A stretch of 12,906 nucleotides of DNA. Source: an uncultured Megamonas sp. (lineage in GTDB: Bacteria > Bacillota_C > Negativicutes > Selenomonadales > Selenomonadaceae). Each line of letters begins with the position of its first letter. The stretch's first letter is position 1. The DNA lies in assembly GCA_900556715.1 (NCBI GenBank), contig USPM01000022.1, positions 1-12,906 on the forward strand, given 5' to 3'. The notes beneath the pieces are model-generated. The model saw only the letters and a program-made list of their open reading frames with translations. It ran no database searches and had not been told where the DNA came from. The position numbers and the translations under genes were made by a program. Positions 1 through 7,740 of the stretch are shown in pieces.

Positions 1-151
1 GACTTGTGATTTATTTTTTGTTATCTTAGGCTATATCTTAGGTGGTACTGTTGGTGTAGGTACAGTCATAGCTGCTTTTTTAACTGGTCCACTTGTGCAG
101 TTTTGGCTTCCTAAAAGTGAATTTTTAATTAAACAAGTTTTAAAAGAATAA
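1..151 (+). CDS. YczE/YyaS/YitT-type membrane protein, C-terminal fragment
   Basis: Only the last 49 codons are in the window, reading from base 2 to the TAA at 149-151; the start lies upstream. The fragment has a hydrophobic segment, then a glycine-rich stretch GGTVGVGTVIAAFLTGP, then LVQFWLP and a short charged tail ending KEStop. The pattern G-x-G-T-hydrophobic-GP-hydrophobic-Q-F is typical of the last membrane region of the YczE/YyaS/YitT family of small multi-pass membrane proteins, whose substrate is generally unknown. A strong hairpin terminator follows 5 bases after the stop. The family call rests on this short motif alone, so another small permease family cannot be excluded. Confidence 0.6.
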   Translation, partial: TCDLFFVILGYILGGTVGVGTVIAAFLTGPLVQFWLPKSEFLIKQVLKE

Positions 152-156
152 AATTT

Positions 157-184
157 AAAGTCTATAGCAAAAGCTATAGACTTT
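157..184. terminator. Bidirectional hairpin terminator between convergent genes
   Basis: A perfect 12-bp stem (157-168 with 173-184) closes on an AAAA loop. It is followed by TATTTT on plus and by a T-rich stretch on minus. It lies between the stop of the upstream membrane protein (151) and the stop of the convergent LysR gene (189), so it can end both transcripts. Confidence 0.85.
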
Positions 185-188
185 TATT

Positions 189-1085
189 TTAACTAAAATT
201 CTTTCTTTCATATTCATAATCTTTGATTAAATCCATCATGACCTTCATAGGTGCTGTAACCCATTTATGCTTATGATAAATTAATTGTCGCCATACTTTA
301 AATACTTCTGGTATATTTATTTTCATCAATTTATGTTCATGAATTTGCGATTGAACTGTAAATTCTGGTAAAAAAGAAATGCCTGCATTTTTCTCCACCA
401 AAGATTTTAAAATCTCTACATTTCCCAATTCCAAAAAAGGATTTATTTCTAGTGATTTAGAAGCTAAATATTCTTCTAAATGTCTGCGATAACTCATATC
501 TTTTTCTGTAAGTAAAAAATCTTCTCCCATTAAATCCTCTATTAAACAATTTTTCCCTGCTAATCTATGCTTAGGACTGGCTACAAAAAATACTTCTTCT
601 TTTTTCTCCATTACAGTAACTATTTCTGAAGAATAAATTCTTTTATCTAGAGTATAGACTAAATCTGCTTCATTATGCCTTAATTTATAAAATAAACTAT
701 CCGTACCAGCTGTATATAGAGTTATTCTTATCTTTGGATACAATTGATGAAATCGCTCTAATATTTCAGGGAAAAAAGTATTCGCTATAGACTCTGCCAT
801 GGCAATTCTCAATTCTCCCGACTCTATAGGTAAGTTTTTCAATGCTTTTTTTGCATCTTCACTAGTCCTGATAATTCCATGGGCATATTTTAAAAATTCT
901 TGTCCTGCATTTGTCAATCTCACTGTTTTATTAATTCGTTCAAATAATAAAATATCTAATTCTTCTTCTAATTTTTGAATTTGTGCTGTAACAGTTGATT
1001 GTGAATAATTTAATAATATTGCCGCTTTTGAAAAACTACACTGTTCTGCTACATACAAAAAAGTCTTTAAATTTCTTAATTCCAT
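189..1085 (-). CDS. LysR-family transcriptional regulator (LysR1), divergent from the symporter
   Basis: This is a 298-residue protein of normal LysR length. The N-terminus begins MELRNLKTF and carries a winged helix-turn-helix with the family pattern FSKAAILLNYSQSTVTAQI (about residues 18-36), then the linker helix with LEEELDILLFER and the wing RLTNAGQEFL. Residues 90-290 form the usual effector-binding domain. The ATG start agrees with the family N-terminus and an in-frame TAA two codons upstream excludes extension. The only GGAG is 15 bases before the ATG (1101-1104), so the ribosome binding site is weak or oddly spaced. The gene is divergent from the sodium symporter at 1223, and LysR regulators commonly control the divergent neighbour, so symporter control is the likely role. 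The effector is not readable from sequence. Confidence 0.93.
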   Translation of the reverse strand: MELRNLKTFLYVAEQCSFSKAAILLNYSQSTVTAQIQKLEEELDILLFERINKTVRLTNAGQEFLKYAHGIIRTSEDAKKALKNLPIESGELRIAMAESIANTFFPEILERFHQLYPKIRITLYTAGTDSLFYKLRHNEADLVYTLDKRIYSSEIVTVMEKKEEVFFVASPKHRLAGKNCLIEDLMGEDFLLTEKDMSYRRHLEEYLASKSLEINPFLELGNVEILKSLVEKNAGISFLPEFTVQSQIHEHKLMKINIPEVFKVWRQLIYHKHKWVTAPMKVMMDLIKDYEYERKNFS

Positions 1086-1127
1086 TTTTTATATCTATTG
1101 CTCCTAATTATCTATCGAAAAAACTGA

Positions 1128-1157
1128 ATTATATTATAGAAATTATCGTTTTTACAA
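1128..1157 (-). promoter_or_regulatory. Predicted sigma-A promoter of lysR1
   Basis: Read on minus: TTGTAA at 1152-1157, an 18-base spacer and a perfect TATAAT at 1128-1133. A second TATAAT at 1133-1138 would leave a spacer of only 13. The -35 box overlaps the -35 box of the opposite-facing symporter promoter. Confidence 0.55.
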
Positions 1158-1180
1158 ATAATATATATACAAGTTATAAT
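1151..1180 (+). promoter_or_regulatory. Predicted sigma-A promoter of the sodium symporter
   Basis: TTTACA at 1151-1156 (one mismatch to TTGACA), an 18-base spacer and a perfect TATAAT at 1175-1180. The -10 sits inside the palindrome TTATAATTATAA (1174-1185). The predicted start of transcription is about 36 bases before the ATG at 1223, and AAGGAG at 1210-1215 is the ribosome binding site. The LysR1 operator is expected in this intergenic region, but I could not fix a clear T-N11-A box. Confidence 0.6.
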
Positions 1181-1222
1181 TATAAATGATTTTTCTTAAT
1201 AATTCTATAAAGGAGTTTTTCT

Positions 1223-2539
1223 ATGGATAATATACATCAAAATGGAGGATTTAAAAGCAGTACAGGCTTTATCCTTGCTTGTATCGGCTCAGCTGTTGGT
1301 ATGGGAACGATTTGGATGTTTCCCTATCGTCTAGGTGAATATGGAGGCGGTGCTTTCTTAATACCTTATATTTTATTTTCTATCTTATTTGGACTTGTTG
1401 GTTTATCAGCAGAATTTGCCATAGGTCGCCGTGCTAAAACTGGTACACTTGGTGCTTATGAATACTGTTGGAGCAAAATCAAACAATCAAAATTAGGTTA
1501 TTTACTCGGTTGGATACCGCTTCTAGGCTCACTTGGTATTGCTATCGGCTATGCTATCATCATCGGTTGGGTTCTTAGAGCTTTATGGTGGTCTATCACT
1601 GGTGAAATGTTGTCTGGTCATCATGAAGTATTTTTACAAGAAGTCACTGGTGAATTTGGCAGTGTGTTTTGGCACACACTTGTTATTATAATAACTGCTA
1701 TGATTTTAATGTTCGGCTCTACATCGGGAATTGAAAAAGTAAATAAAGTTTTAATGCCTTTATTTTTTGTTTTATTTTTAATCTTAGCTATTCGCGTGTA
1801 TTTCTTACCTAATGCTAGTGCTGGATATGAATTTTTATTTACACCGAATTGGGAATATTTAACACATATTGAAACATGGGTTATGGCTATGGGACAAGCC
1901 TTCTTTTCTTTATCCATTACAGGTTCAGGTATGATTGTCTATGGTACATATTTACCAAAAACAGAAGATATTCCTAAAGCTTCCATTCGCACAACTTTTT
2001 TCAATACTATAGCTGCTCTCCTTGCTGCTTTCGCTATCATCCCTGCTGTTTTTGCTTTCAATATTGCACCAAATGCAGGCCCAACACTTATGTTTATCAC
2101 TCTTCCTAATGTTTTTGCTCAAATGCCATTTGGTCAATTATTTGCTATATTATTTTTCATTTCTGTAGCTTTTGCAGGTATCACTAGTTTATTAAATATG
2201 TTTGAAGCAGTGAGCGAATCCTGGCAGACAAGATTTAAACTCTCTCGCAAAACAGCTGTTATGCTATGCTCAATCATCGCTCTATTTATTGGTGTATTCA
2301 TCGAAGCTGAGCCAAAATTCGGCCCTTGGATGGATGTTGTAACTATTTATATTGTTCCATTTGGAGCTGTTCTTGGTGCATTTTCTATTTATTATATCTT
2401 AGGATATAAAGAAATCCGCCAAGAATTGGAACTCGCCCGAAAACCTCTCGGTGCATATTTTGGATTTACAGCTAAATATATCTATGTACCATTAACAATT
2501 ATAATTTTCATCCTCGGTATTATTTACGGTGGTATTTAA
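1223..2539 (+). CDS. SNF-family sodium-dependent symporter (NSS), LeuT fold, about 11 TM
   Basis: This 438-residue inner-membrane protein belongs to the neurotransmitter:sodium symporter family, which imports amino acids or related solutes with Na+. The TM1 signature runs GSAVGMGTIWMFPYRLGEYGG (residues 22-42), followed by AFLIPYI and the TM2 signature with GLSAEFAIGRR. TM3 has GYAIIIGW (109-116), TM6 AFFSLSITGSGMIVYG (226-241), and TM8 FAGITS (317-322), which holds the expected Na2-site Thr-Ser. The chain ends after a hydrophobic segment at 419-436, giving 11 membrane spans as in short bacterial members. TM1 departs from LeuT: the positions of LeuT N21, N27 and R30 are S23, T29 and M32. AAGGAG lies 7 bases before the ATG. 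The divergent LysR gene is the likely regulator. The substrate cannot be assigned from sequence. Confidence 0.93.
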   Translation: MDNIHQNGGFKSSTGFILACIGSAVGMGTIWMFPYRLGEYGGGAFLIPYILFSILFGLVGLSAEFAIGRRAKTGTLGAYEYCWSKIKQSKLGYLLGWIPLLGSLGIAIGYAIIIGWVLRALWWSITGEMLSGHHEVFLQEVTGEFGSVFWHTLVIIITAMILMFGSTSGIEKVNKVLMPLFFVLFLILAIRVYFLPNASAGYEFLFTPNWEYLTHIETWVMAMGQAFFSLSITGSGMIVYGTYLPKTEDIPKASIRTTFFNTIAALLAAFAIIPAVFAFNIAPNAGPTLMFITLPNVFAQMPFGQLFAILFFISVAFAGITSLLNMFEAVSESWQTRFKLSRKTAVMLCSIIALFIGVFIEAEPKFGPWMDVVTIYIVPFGAVLGAFSIYYILGYKEIRQELELARKPLGAYFGFTAKYIYVPLTIIIFILGIIYGGI

Positions 2540-2541
2540 AA

Positions 2542-2578
2542 AAAAGCGTCAATAAGATTTTTACTTATTGACGCTTTT
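2542..2578. terminator. Bidirectional hairpin terminator
   Basis: A perfect 15-bp stem (2542-2556 with 2564-2578) carries a GC-containing core GCGTC and a 7-base loop. It starts 2 bases after the symporter stop and faces the convergent MFS gene ending at 2617. A-runs and T-runs at the stem base provide U-tails in both directions. Confidence 0.9.
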
Positions 2579-2616
2579 CTATGGATAAAAACATTATTAA
2601 AATGAAGGGCAGCTAT

Positions 2617-3864
2617 TTATTTTTCATCAATTGCCATTTTAGCATTTGCATGAAATTCTTCTGTTATTTCTTCTTTGCCTGCATAATTCTGTTTTCTTGA
2701 ACCATACATGACAAAATACATAACTAGACAAATAACAGACATCACACCAGTTAACATATATAAACCTTCAAAACCAAGCATTGGTCTTAATACACCGAGA
2801 ATATAAGGGCTAACGCCAAGGCCTAAATCCAAAGCTACAAAATATGTGGAAATAGCGACACCTACACGATGATTTGGTGTCAATTTTATACAAATAGCTT
2901 GACCATTAGACATAAATGTACCATATCCTAAACCTACAAATACACCAGCTAATAATAACATCCAAGCAGTTTGTGTACCACTTAATAAGAATAAACCTAT
3001 TGCTAAGCAGACAAAGCAAGGATACATAACATAGTTTTCTCCTCTGGCATCAAATATAATACCAGTCATTGGACGAGAAATTGTAATTACTACAGCATAA
3101 ACTACAAAGAAGAAAGTGCCTGCTTCTACTAAATGAATTTCTTGTGAATAAGCTGCTAAAAAGCTCAATACACTTGCATAACAAAAAGCAACCCAAAAAC
3201 CTATGAAGGAAATTACAGATACTTTGCTTTCTACAAAATTATTTACAGAGATTTTGCGAAGTTTAGCTTTTTCATCTGGAGAAAGTTCAAGCTCTTTGAT
3301 ATTGAGGAAGAAACAACCTATTACACATAAAACAATTAAACCTACACATAATTCAATGATAGCTGCAAAAGAAGTTCGTGTCATCATGAACATGCCAATA
3401 AATGGGCCAACAGCGGCAGCTACACTTGTAGATAAACCATAATAATTTATGCCTTCACCTTTACGTGAAAGAGGTATACAGCTAGCAATAATTGTACTTG
3501 TCGCTGTGGAAACTACACCATAGGCAAAACCATTTGCTAAACGAATAATATACATTATCATTAAATTTGGTATGTAAAAATAAAAAACAGTCGTTATCAA
3601 ATATAAAGCCATACCAGTATATAGCATTTTCTTTCTACCAAATAATTCAATTTGTTGTCCTGCCAATAATCTAGCAATCAAAGTACCGACAATATAGATA
3701 CCAGAAGCAAGACCAGCTTCAGCTAGACTAGCATTTAAATCATTTTTAGCAATGACAGCAATTATTACCATCAATAAATAATAAATCAAATAAACTAAAA
3801 AATTAATACCAGTGTCCAAAAGGAAATCTTTTGTCCACAAACGTTCTTTAGAGGAACTACTCAT
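2617..3864 (-). CDS. MFS transporter, 12-TM, exporter-type
   Basis: This 415-residue major facilitator has a normal length. Two halves of about six hydrophobic segments flank a charged central loop (about residues 189-212). The loop after TM2 carries a motif-A version, GQQIELFGRKK (69-79), in which the usual Asp is absent or shifted. TM5 carries motif C, GINYYGLSTSVAAAVGPFIG (138-157), a mark of proton-coupled exporters. The second half has SRPMTGIIFDARG (263-275), the repeat of motif A. The chain ends in a polar cytoplasmic tail. The ATG is preceded by GGAG (3872-3875 region) at about 8 bases. Drug or metabolite efflux is likely but the substrate is unknown. The LysR2 gene lies 121 bases upstream on the same strand and may regulate it. 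Confidence 0.88.
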   Translation of the reverse strand: MSSSSKERLWTKDFLLDTGINFLVYLIYYLLMVIIAVIAKNDLNASLAEAGLASGIYIVGTLIARLLAGQQIELFGRKKMLYTGMALYLITTVFYFYIPNLMIMYIIRLANGFAYGVVSTATSTIIASCIPLSRKGEGINYYGLSTSVAAAVGPFIGMFMMTRTSFAAIIELCVGLIVLCVIGCFFLNIKELELSPDEKAKLRKISVNNFVESKVSVISFIGFWVAFCYASVLSFLAAYSQEIHLVEAGTFFFVVYAVVITISRPMTGIIFDARGENYVMYPCFVCLAIGLFLLSGTQTAWMLLLAGVFVGLGYGTFMSNGQAICIKLTPNHRVGVAISTYFVALDLGLGVSPYILGVLRPMLGFEGLYMLTGVMSVICLVMYFVMYGSRKQNYAGKEEITEEFHANAKMAIDEK

Positions 3865-3902
3865 GCTCTCATCTCCAAAATCTTAATTAAAGGATATTTC
3901 AT

Positions 3903-3931
3903 ATTGTATACATCCACTTTATATTTGTATA
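3903..3931 (-). promoter_or_regulatory. Weak candidate promoter of the MFS gene
   Basis: Read on minus: TATACA at 3926-3931, a 17-base spacer and TACAAT at 3903-3908. A small dyad GTAT-N8-ATAC (3927-3942) overlaps the -35 and could be a regulator site. The -35 is poor, and no hairpin terminator separates this region from LysR2, so read-through from LysR2 is also possible. Confidence 0.3.
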
Positions 3932-3985
3932 GCTTAAGATACTAATGAGAGTCATCAATATTTTTTATCTAAACCTAATTAAAAT

Positions 3986-4882
3986 TTATCTATTTTCTTG
4001 ATATAAATCTAAAATATAATCTACAAAAATTTCGATACTCTTAATCTTAGGATTTTCATGTTTATATAGTAAATATGAATCAAAATTCAATGGTTCTAGC
4101 AATTCATAATAACCTTTTTTGATGCCTAATTCCTGTAATAAACGCTTTGATATCAATGTTCCTACTTTATTATGATCGCAATAATGAACTATCGCATATG
4201 GTGTAGATAATCTAGCTTCAATATGTGGTTTTATATCTAATTCTACAAAATAATTTTCAAGGGCATTTGTCATAAAATAATCTGGTGAATGTGTGACAAA
4301 TGAATTTTCTTGGATTGTATTAGCTGTTATTTTCGCTTCTGATATATTTAAACATGGTGCATAATATACAAATTCATCTCTACAAAATAATCTCTTTTCA
4401 CAGCCATCTACATGCATTTGTGGTAATAAAAATGTAGAAGCTATATCTATTTGCCCATTTTCTAATTTCTTCAACATGGATTTTGCTTCTAAATTGTATA
4501 TATTAAAGCAAATATTATTATCATTATGTTGTTTAAAATAACTGATATGCCTATTCATTAAAATATCACCTAAGGACATTAAAGCCCCTATATTGATATA
4601 TACAGCTTTTCCTGTAAACTTTTGTAATTCATCGATAGCTTCATCTAATTCATCAATTATAGGTATGATTTTTTGCAGAAAAAACTCACCTTCTCTAGTC
4701 AAATCACTGCCACGATTAGAACGAGTTATTAATTGTATATTAAGCATTTCTTCTAATTTTTTCATCTGAAAACTAAATGCTGATTGAGTAATATTTGCTC
4801 TATGTGCCGCAGTTGCAAAATTACGCACTTTACCATAAATAATAAAATTTTCTAATTGTTGTATACTAGGTCTTTCCTGCAT
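3986..4882 (-). CDS. LysR-family transcriptional regulator (LysR2)
   Basis: This protein is 298 residues long. The helix-turn-helix is in residues 20-40 (NFATAAHRANITQSAFSFQM), followed by KKLEEMLNIQLITRS and the wing residues LTREGEFFL. Residues about 92-290 are the effector-binding domain. The N-terminus has a short extension, MQERPSIQQLENF, where the LysR core usually starts M-x-x-x-x-L-x-x-F. The start is supported by GAGGTG (4888-4893) 5 bases upstream and by a good promoter. It is not divergent from any gene: DUF169 lies upstream and the MFS gene downstream, both on the same strand, so its target is not obvious. The MFS gene is the best guess from position. No clear terminator follows it. 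Confidence 0.92.
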   Translation of the reverse strand: MQERPSIQQLENFIIYGKVRNFATAAHRANITQSAFSFQMKKLEEMLNIQLITRSNRGSDLTREGEFFLQKIIPIIDELDEAIDELQKFTGKAVYINIGALMSLGDILMNRHISYFKQHNDNNICFNIYNLEAKSMLKKLENGQIDIASTFLLPQMHVDGCEKRLFCRDEFVYYAPCLNISEAKITANTIQENSFVTHSPDYFMTNALENYFVELDIKPHIEARLSTPYAIVHYCDHNKVGTLISKRLLQELGIKKGYYELLEPLNFDSYLLYKHENPKIKSIEIFVDYILDLYQENR

Positions 4883-4913
4883 TTTGACACCTCATAATAA
4901 AATTTTATTCTCT

Positions 4914-4941
4914 ATTATATACTATATTTCTACAACATCAA
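4914..4941 (-). promoter_or_regulatory. Predicted promoter of lysR2
   Basis: Read on minus: TTGATG at 4936-4941, a 16-base spacer and a perfect TATAAT at 4914-4919. The predicted transcript start is about 25 bases before the ATG. The -35 overlaps the U-tail region of the DUF169 terminator, so the two units are closely packed. Confidence 0.6.
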
Positions 4942-4953
4942 ATAAAAAATTAA

Positions 4954-5003
4954 CAAAAAAGACAAAGCAATAATCTCATTTATATTATCCTTTGCCTTTT
5001 TTG
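4954..5003 (-). terminator. Hairpin terminator after the DUF169 gene
   Basis: An imperfect stem of about 20 bp (4984-5003 with 4954-4974, with mismatches and a bulge) is built on CAAAG/CTTTG. On minus it is followed by T-rich sequence. It lies 22 bases beyond the DUF169 stop and before the LysR2 promoter. Confidence 0.6.
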
Positions 5004-5025
5004 TATATTAAATCTTATTTATTTT

Positions 5026-5745
5026 TTATTCTATGCGTTTAGCTAAATTTTTCCATGTAGTTTTAGTCAAAAAGCTTTCTTCTACCTGTGTTTCTAATTG
5101 TAAATAACGATAATATGGTATACTAAATGACAAAATTTCTTTATCTATACATTTTCTAGCAGATGGATCAGTCAATCCGATCGTACATTTTATACTATTC
5201 TCTTCAAAATTTTTTAAAGCAAACAAAATAGATTGTGCACAGCCTGCACCAAATTTTAGCTCTACATTATCTTGCGTTTCTTGGTCATAATTTGCTAAGA
5301 CTGTAAGAGCTGATAATTGGTCAGCATTTACTAAAAATACAATTATTTCTGGTTGATTTTCATCTTTTATCAATTCTAATGGCTTGAAAACTACATATTT
5401 TTTAGAATTTATTTTTGGCACATTCATAATAAAATTTCTCGCAAGTTCAGGGTTTTTCTTATAACACTCTCCTTCTTCGCCATCATTTGCTCCTGTGGAT
5501 AAAAAATATTCTATATATCCTAAATCATACGCCTTCAATCCAAGACCTGCTCTGCCACCCATACAAGCAGTTGTCTCTTGTGAAAAAATTGCTGTTTTGC
5601 CTTTAGAAGCAGCATTTAACATAGCTATCACACAGCCCCAAACACCTTCTTTAAATTGCAGTGCATTATCTTCTTTTATATCCGTTCTATATACTGCAAT
5701 CGGTTGATTTTTTAATTTTATCGCTTTTGCTATTTTACTATCCAT
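5026..5745 (-). CDS. DUF169 family protein
   Basis: This 239-residue, apparently soluble protein (no signal peptide or membrane segment) matches the DUF169 pattern. It has an early [10 protein letters not shown] segment (11-20), [10 protein letters not shown] (34-43), the conserved [13 protein letters not shown] (58-70), and GAGCAQS (166-172) in the C-terminal half. Cysteines are at 38, 61, 94, 169, 187 and 199, and several sit in these conserved glycine-rich motifs, which hints at a metal or thiol role. The biochemical function of the family is not established. GAGGTG (5753-5758) lies 7 bases before the ATG. A TATAAT at 5783-5788 (minus) is a candidate -10 without a good -35. The gene stands alone between terminators, so the neighbours say little about its job. 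Confidence 0.82.
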   Translation of the reverse strand: MDSKIAKAIKLKNQPIAVYRTDIKEDNALQFKEGVWGCVIAMLNAASKGKTAIFSQETTACMGGRAGLGLKAYDLGYIEYFLSTGANDGEEGECYKKNPELARNFIMNVPKINSKKYVVFKPLELIKDENQPEIIVFLVNADQLSALTVLANYDQETQDNVELKFGAGCAQSILFALKNFEENSIKCTIGLTDPSARKCIDKEILSFSIPYYRYLQLETQVEESFLTKTTWKNLAKRIE

Positions 5746-5813
5746 TATTTTTCACCTCGCTAAAATTTATCTTCTATCTAAAATTATACTATGAATAATA
5801 TAAAAAATAATAA

Positions 5814-5856
5814 AAAAAGCAGTTTACGAATATTTTATATCCATAAACTGCTTTTT
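5814..5856 (-). terminator. Hairpin terminator after asd
   Basis: A perfect 13-bp stem (5814-5826 with 5844-5856) has a 17-base loop and is followed on minus by a run of T. It starts 16 bases past the asd stop and ends the dapB-asd unit. No further lysine-pathway gene follows. Confidence 0.85.
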
Positions 5857-5871
5857 ATTTATAACTATATA

Positions 5872-6909
5872 TTATTTTTCTAACATATCGTTTTTAATCA
5901 TGTATTCAGCGATTTGAAGTGCATTTAATGCTGCACCTTTTCTAATCTGGTCACCGCAAAGCCATAAGTTTACAGCATTAGCTACAGAATAATCTTTGCG
6001 GATACGTCCTACATAAACATCATCTTTACCAGATGTCATGAGAGGCATTGGATATTCCATTTCTGCTGGATTATCCTGAACTGTTACACCATCAAATTTT
6101 GCTAAAGCTTCTTTGATAGCATCTAAACTTACTTCTTTTTCAAGTTCTACGTTAACAGATTCAGCATGGCTACGATATACAGGTACACGAACTGTTGTTG
6201 CTGTAATACCGATTTCATCATCTTCTAAGATTTTATGTGTTTCATTGATCATTTTCATTTCTTCTTTAGTGTAAAGATTATCTTGGAACACATCAATCTG
6301 TGGAATTAAGTTAAATGCAATCTGATAATGTTTTGGCAGAGAAGCACCTGGTAAAATATTAGCTACTACTTCTTTGCCTTCTACAATAGCTTGTACTTGA
6401 TCTTCAAGTTCTGCCATAGCTTCTTTACCGCCACCAGAAACAGCCTGATAAGTAGATACTACAATACGTTTAATTCTTGCTAAATCATAAATCGGTTTTA
6501 ATGCCATTACCATGATGATAGTGGAACAATTTGGATTTGCAATAATACCTTTATGACGAGCAATAGCCTGTGGGTTTACTTCTGGAACAACGAGTGGAAC
6601 TTCTGGATCCATGCGGAATGCACTGGAGTTATCGATTACTACTGCACCAGCTTTTACAGCAGATGGAGCAAATGTTTTACTTGCAGCACCGCCAGCAAAA
6701 AGAGCAATATCCACATTTTCAAAAGAATCATGTGTTGCTTCTTCTACTGTATATTCTTTGCCCATGAATTGAATTTTTTTACCAGCAGAACGATGAGATG
6801 CTAATAATTTTAATTCATTAAAAGGGAAATTTCTTTCTTCAATAAGATTTAAAAATTCTTGACCTACGGCACCTGTTGCCCCTAAAATCGCCACATTATA
6901 TTTTTTCAT
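5872..6909 (-). CDS. asd: Aspartate-semialdehyde dehydrogenase
   Basis: The enzyme reduces aspartyl phosphate to aspartate semialdehyde with NADPH, the branch point to lysine/diaminopimelate, threonine and methionine, in the cytoplasm. The 345-residue chain is the normal length. The N-terminal NADP-binding motif is GATGAVGQEF (10-19), and SHRSAG (38-43) is the 2'-phosphate contact. The active-site cysteine is C128 in NPNCST (126-130). TYQAVSGGG (153-161) supplies the conserved Gln155. RVPVYRSHAESV (241-252) supplies the substrate-binding Arg and the catalytic His248. WLCGDQIRKGAALNALQIAEY near the end is typical of the family. AGGTG (6916-6920) is 6 bases before the ATG. The dapB stop is 26 bases upstream, so the two are co-transcribed, and a strong terminator follows. 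Confidence 0.97.
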   Translation of the reverse strand: MKKYNVAILGATGAVGQEFLNLIEERNFPFNELKLLASHRSAGKKIQFMGKEYTVEEATHDSFENVDIALFAGGAASKTFAPSAVKAGAVVIDNSSAFRMDPEVPLVVPEVNPQAIARHKGIIANPNCSTIIMVMALKPIYDLARIKRIVVSTYQAVSGGGKEAMAELEDQVQAIVEGKEVVANILPGASLPKHYQIAFNLIPQIDVFQDNLYTKEEMKMINETHKILEDDEIGITATTVRVPVYRSHAESVNVELEKEVSLDAIKEALAKFDGVTVQDNPAEMEYPMPLMTSGKDDVYVGRIRKDYSVANAVNLWLCGDQIRKGAALNALQIAEYMIKNDMLEK

Positions 6910-6935
6910 TTATATCACCTATCCAATATTAATAA

Positions 6936-7730
6936 TTAGTCCATAATTTTATCTAAATTACAAGTAAGTCCTGCACTAAGATCCATGATTTTTTTACAAG
7001 CAAGTACAACACCTGGCATGAAAGAAGTACGGTCAATAGAATCATGACGAATAGTCAAAGTCTGTCCTAAACCACCAAAAATTACTTCTTGATGAGCTAC
7101 ATAGCCTGGAAGACGTACACTATGAATTCTCATACCATCATACTCTGCCCCTCTAGCACCAGCTAATTTTTCTTTTTCATTTTCATGACCTTGTTTATGA
7201 CTTTCACGAACCTGTTTAATCATTTCAGCAGTAACAAGAGCTGTTCCTGATGGAGCATCAAGTTTATTATCATGATGAAGTTCAATGATTTCTACATCTG
7301 GCATATATTTTGCTGCTTCGCAAGCCATTTTCATCATGAGCACAGCACCGATAGCAAAATTAGCTGCAATAAAGCAAGGTGTATTATTTTCTTTGCCTAA
7401 AGCATCTAATTGAGCTTTTTGTTCATCAGTGAGTCCAGTTGTACCAATTACAGGACGAACATGATTTTTAATAGCGATACTTGCAGTATTAAATACTACA
7501 GATGGCTGAGTAAAATCTACCATAACATCTGGATTTGTTTCTTTAATAGTAGCTTCTAAATCAGTAGACACGATGATACCTGTTTTTCCACAACCAGCTT
7601 TATCACCAGCATCCATACCGCCAACTATATCTACAGCTCCCACAAGCTCTAGTTCACTATCTTTCATTACAGCATCAACTACGGTACTGCCCATACGACC
7701 GCAAGCACCATTTACAATAACTTTAATCAA
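6936..7730 (-). CDS. dapB: 4-hydroxy-tetrahydrodipicolinate reductase, TTG start
   Basis: This cytoplasmic enzyme reduces hydroxy-tetrahydrodipicolinate to tetrahydrodipicolinate with NAD(P)H in lysine and diaminopimelate synthesis. The 264-residue chain has the Rossmann motif GACGRMG (8-14), VDFTQPS (71-77), GTTG (96-99), and the signature ELHHDNKLDAPSGTA (150-164) with catalytic His152/His153 and Lys156. The start is TTG: read on minus, an in-frame TGA lies just upstream at 7739-7737 and only ATT, ATT and TTG follow it. AGGAG at 7741-7745 is 10 bases before the TTG. An ATG directly after AGGAG is out of frame and hits a stop after five codons. dapB is the first gene of the dapB-asd pair; dapA is not adjacent. 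Confidence 0.96.
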   Translation of the reverse strand: MIKVIVNGACGRMGSTVVDAVMKDSELELVGAVDIVGGMDAGDKAGCGKTGIIVSTDLEATIKETNPDVMVDFTQPSVVFNTASIAIKNHVRPVIGTTGLTDEQKAQLDALGKENNTPCFIAANFAIGAVLMMKMACEAAKYMPDVEIIELHHDNKLDAPSGTALVTAEMIKQVRESHKQGHENEKEKLAGARGAEYDGMRIHSVRLPGYVAHQEVIFGGLGQTLTIRHDSIDRTSFMPGVVLACKKIMDLSAGLTCNLDKIMD

Positions 7731-7740
7731 AATAATTCAT

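Noticed and set aside
1174..1185. 12-bp palindrome TTATAATTATAA as LysR1 operator
   Set aside because: Several palindromes of this length are expected by chance at this base composition, and it mainly reflects the TATAAT box; no T-N11-A pattern supports it.
995..1189. 64-codon open frame on plus overlapping the lysR1 start
   Set aside because: It lies opposite the conserved LysR helix-turn-helix and the promoter region, has no ribosome binding site worth naming, and its translation is low-complexity Ile/Asn/Tyr-rich.
3927..3942. GTAT-N8-ATAC dyad as LysR2 operator for the MFS gene
   Set aside because: The arms are only 4 bp and the spacing does not match the usual LysR T-N11-A box, so it is mentioned only with the weak promoter.
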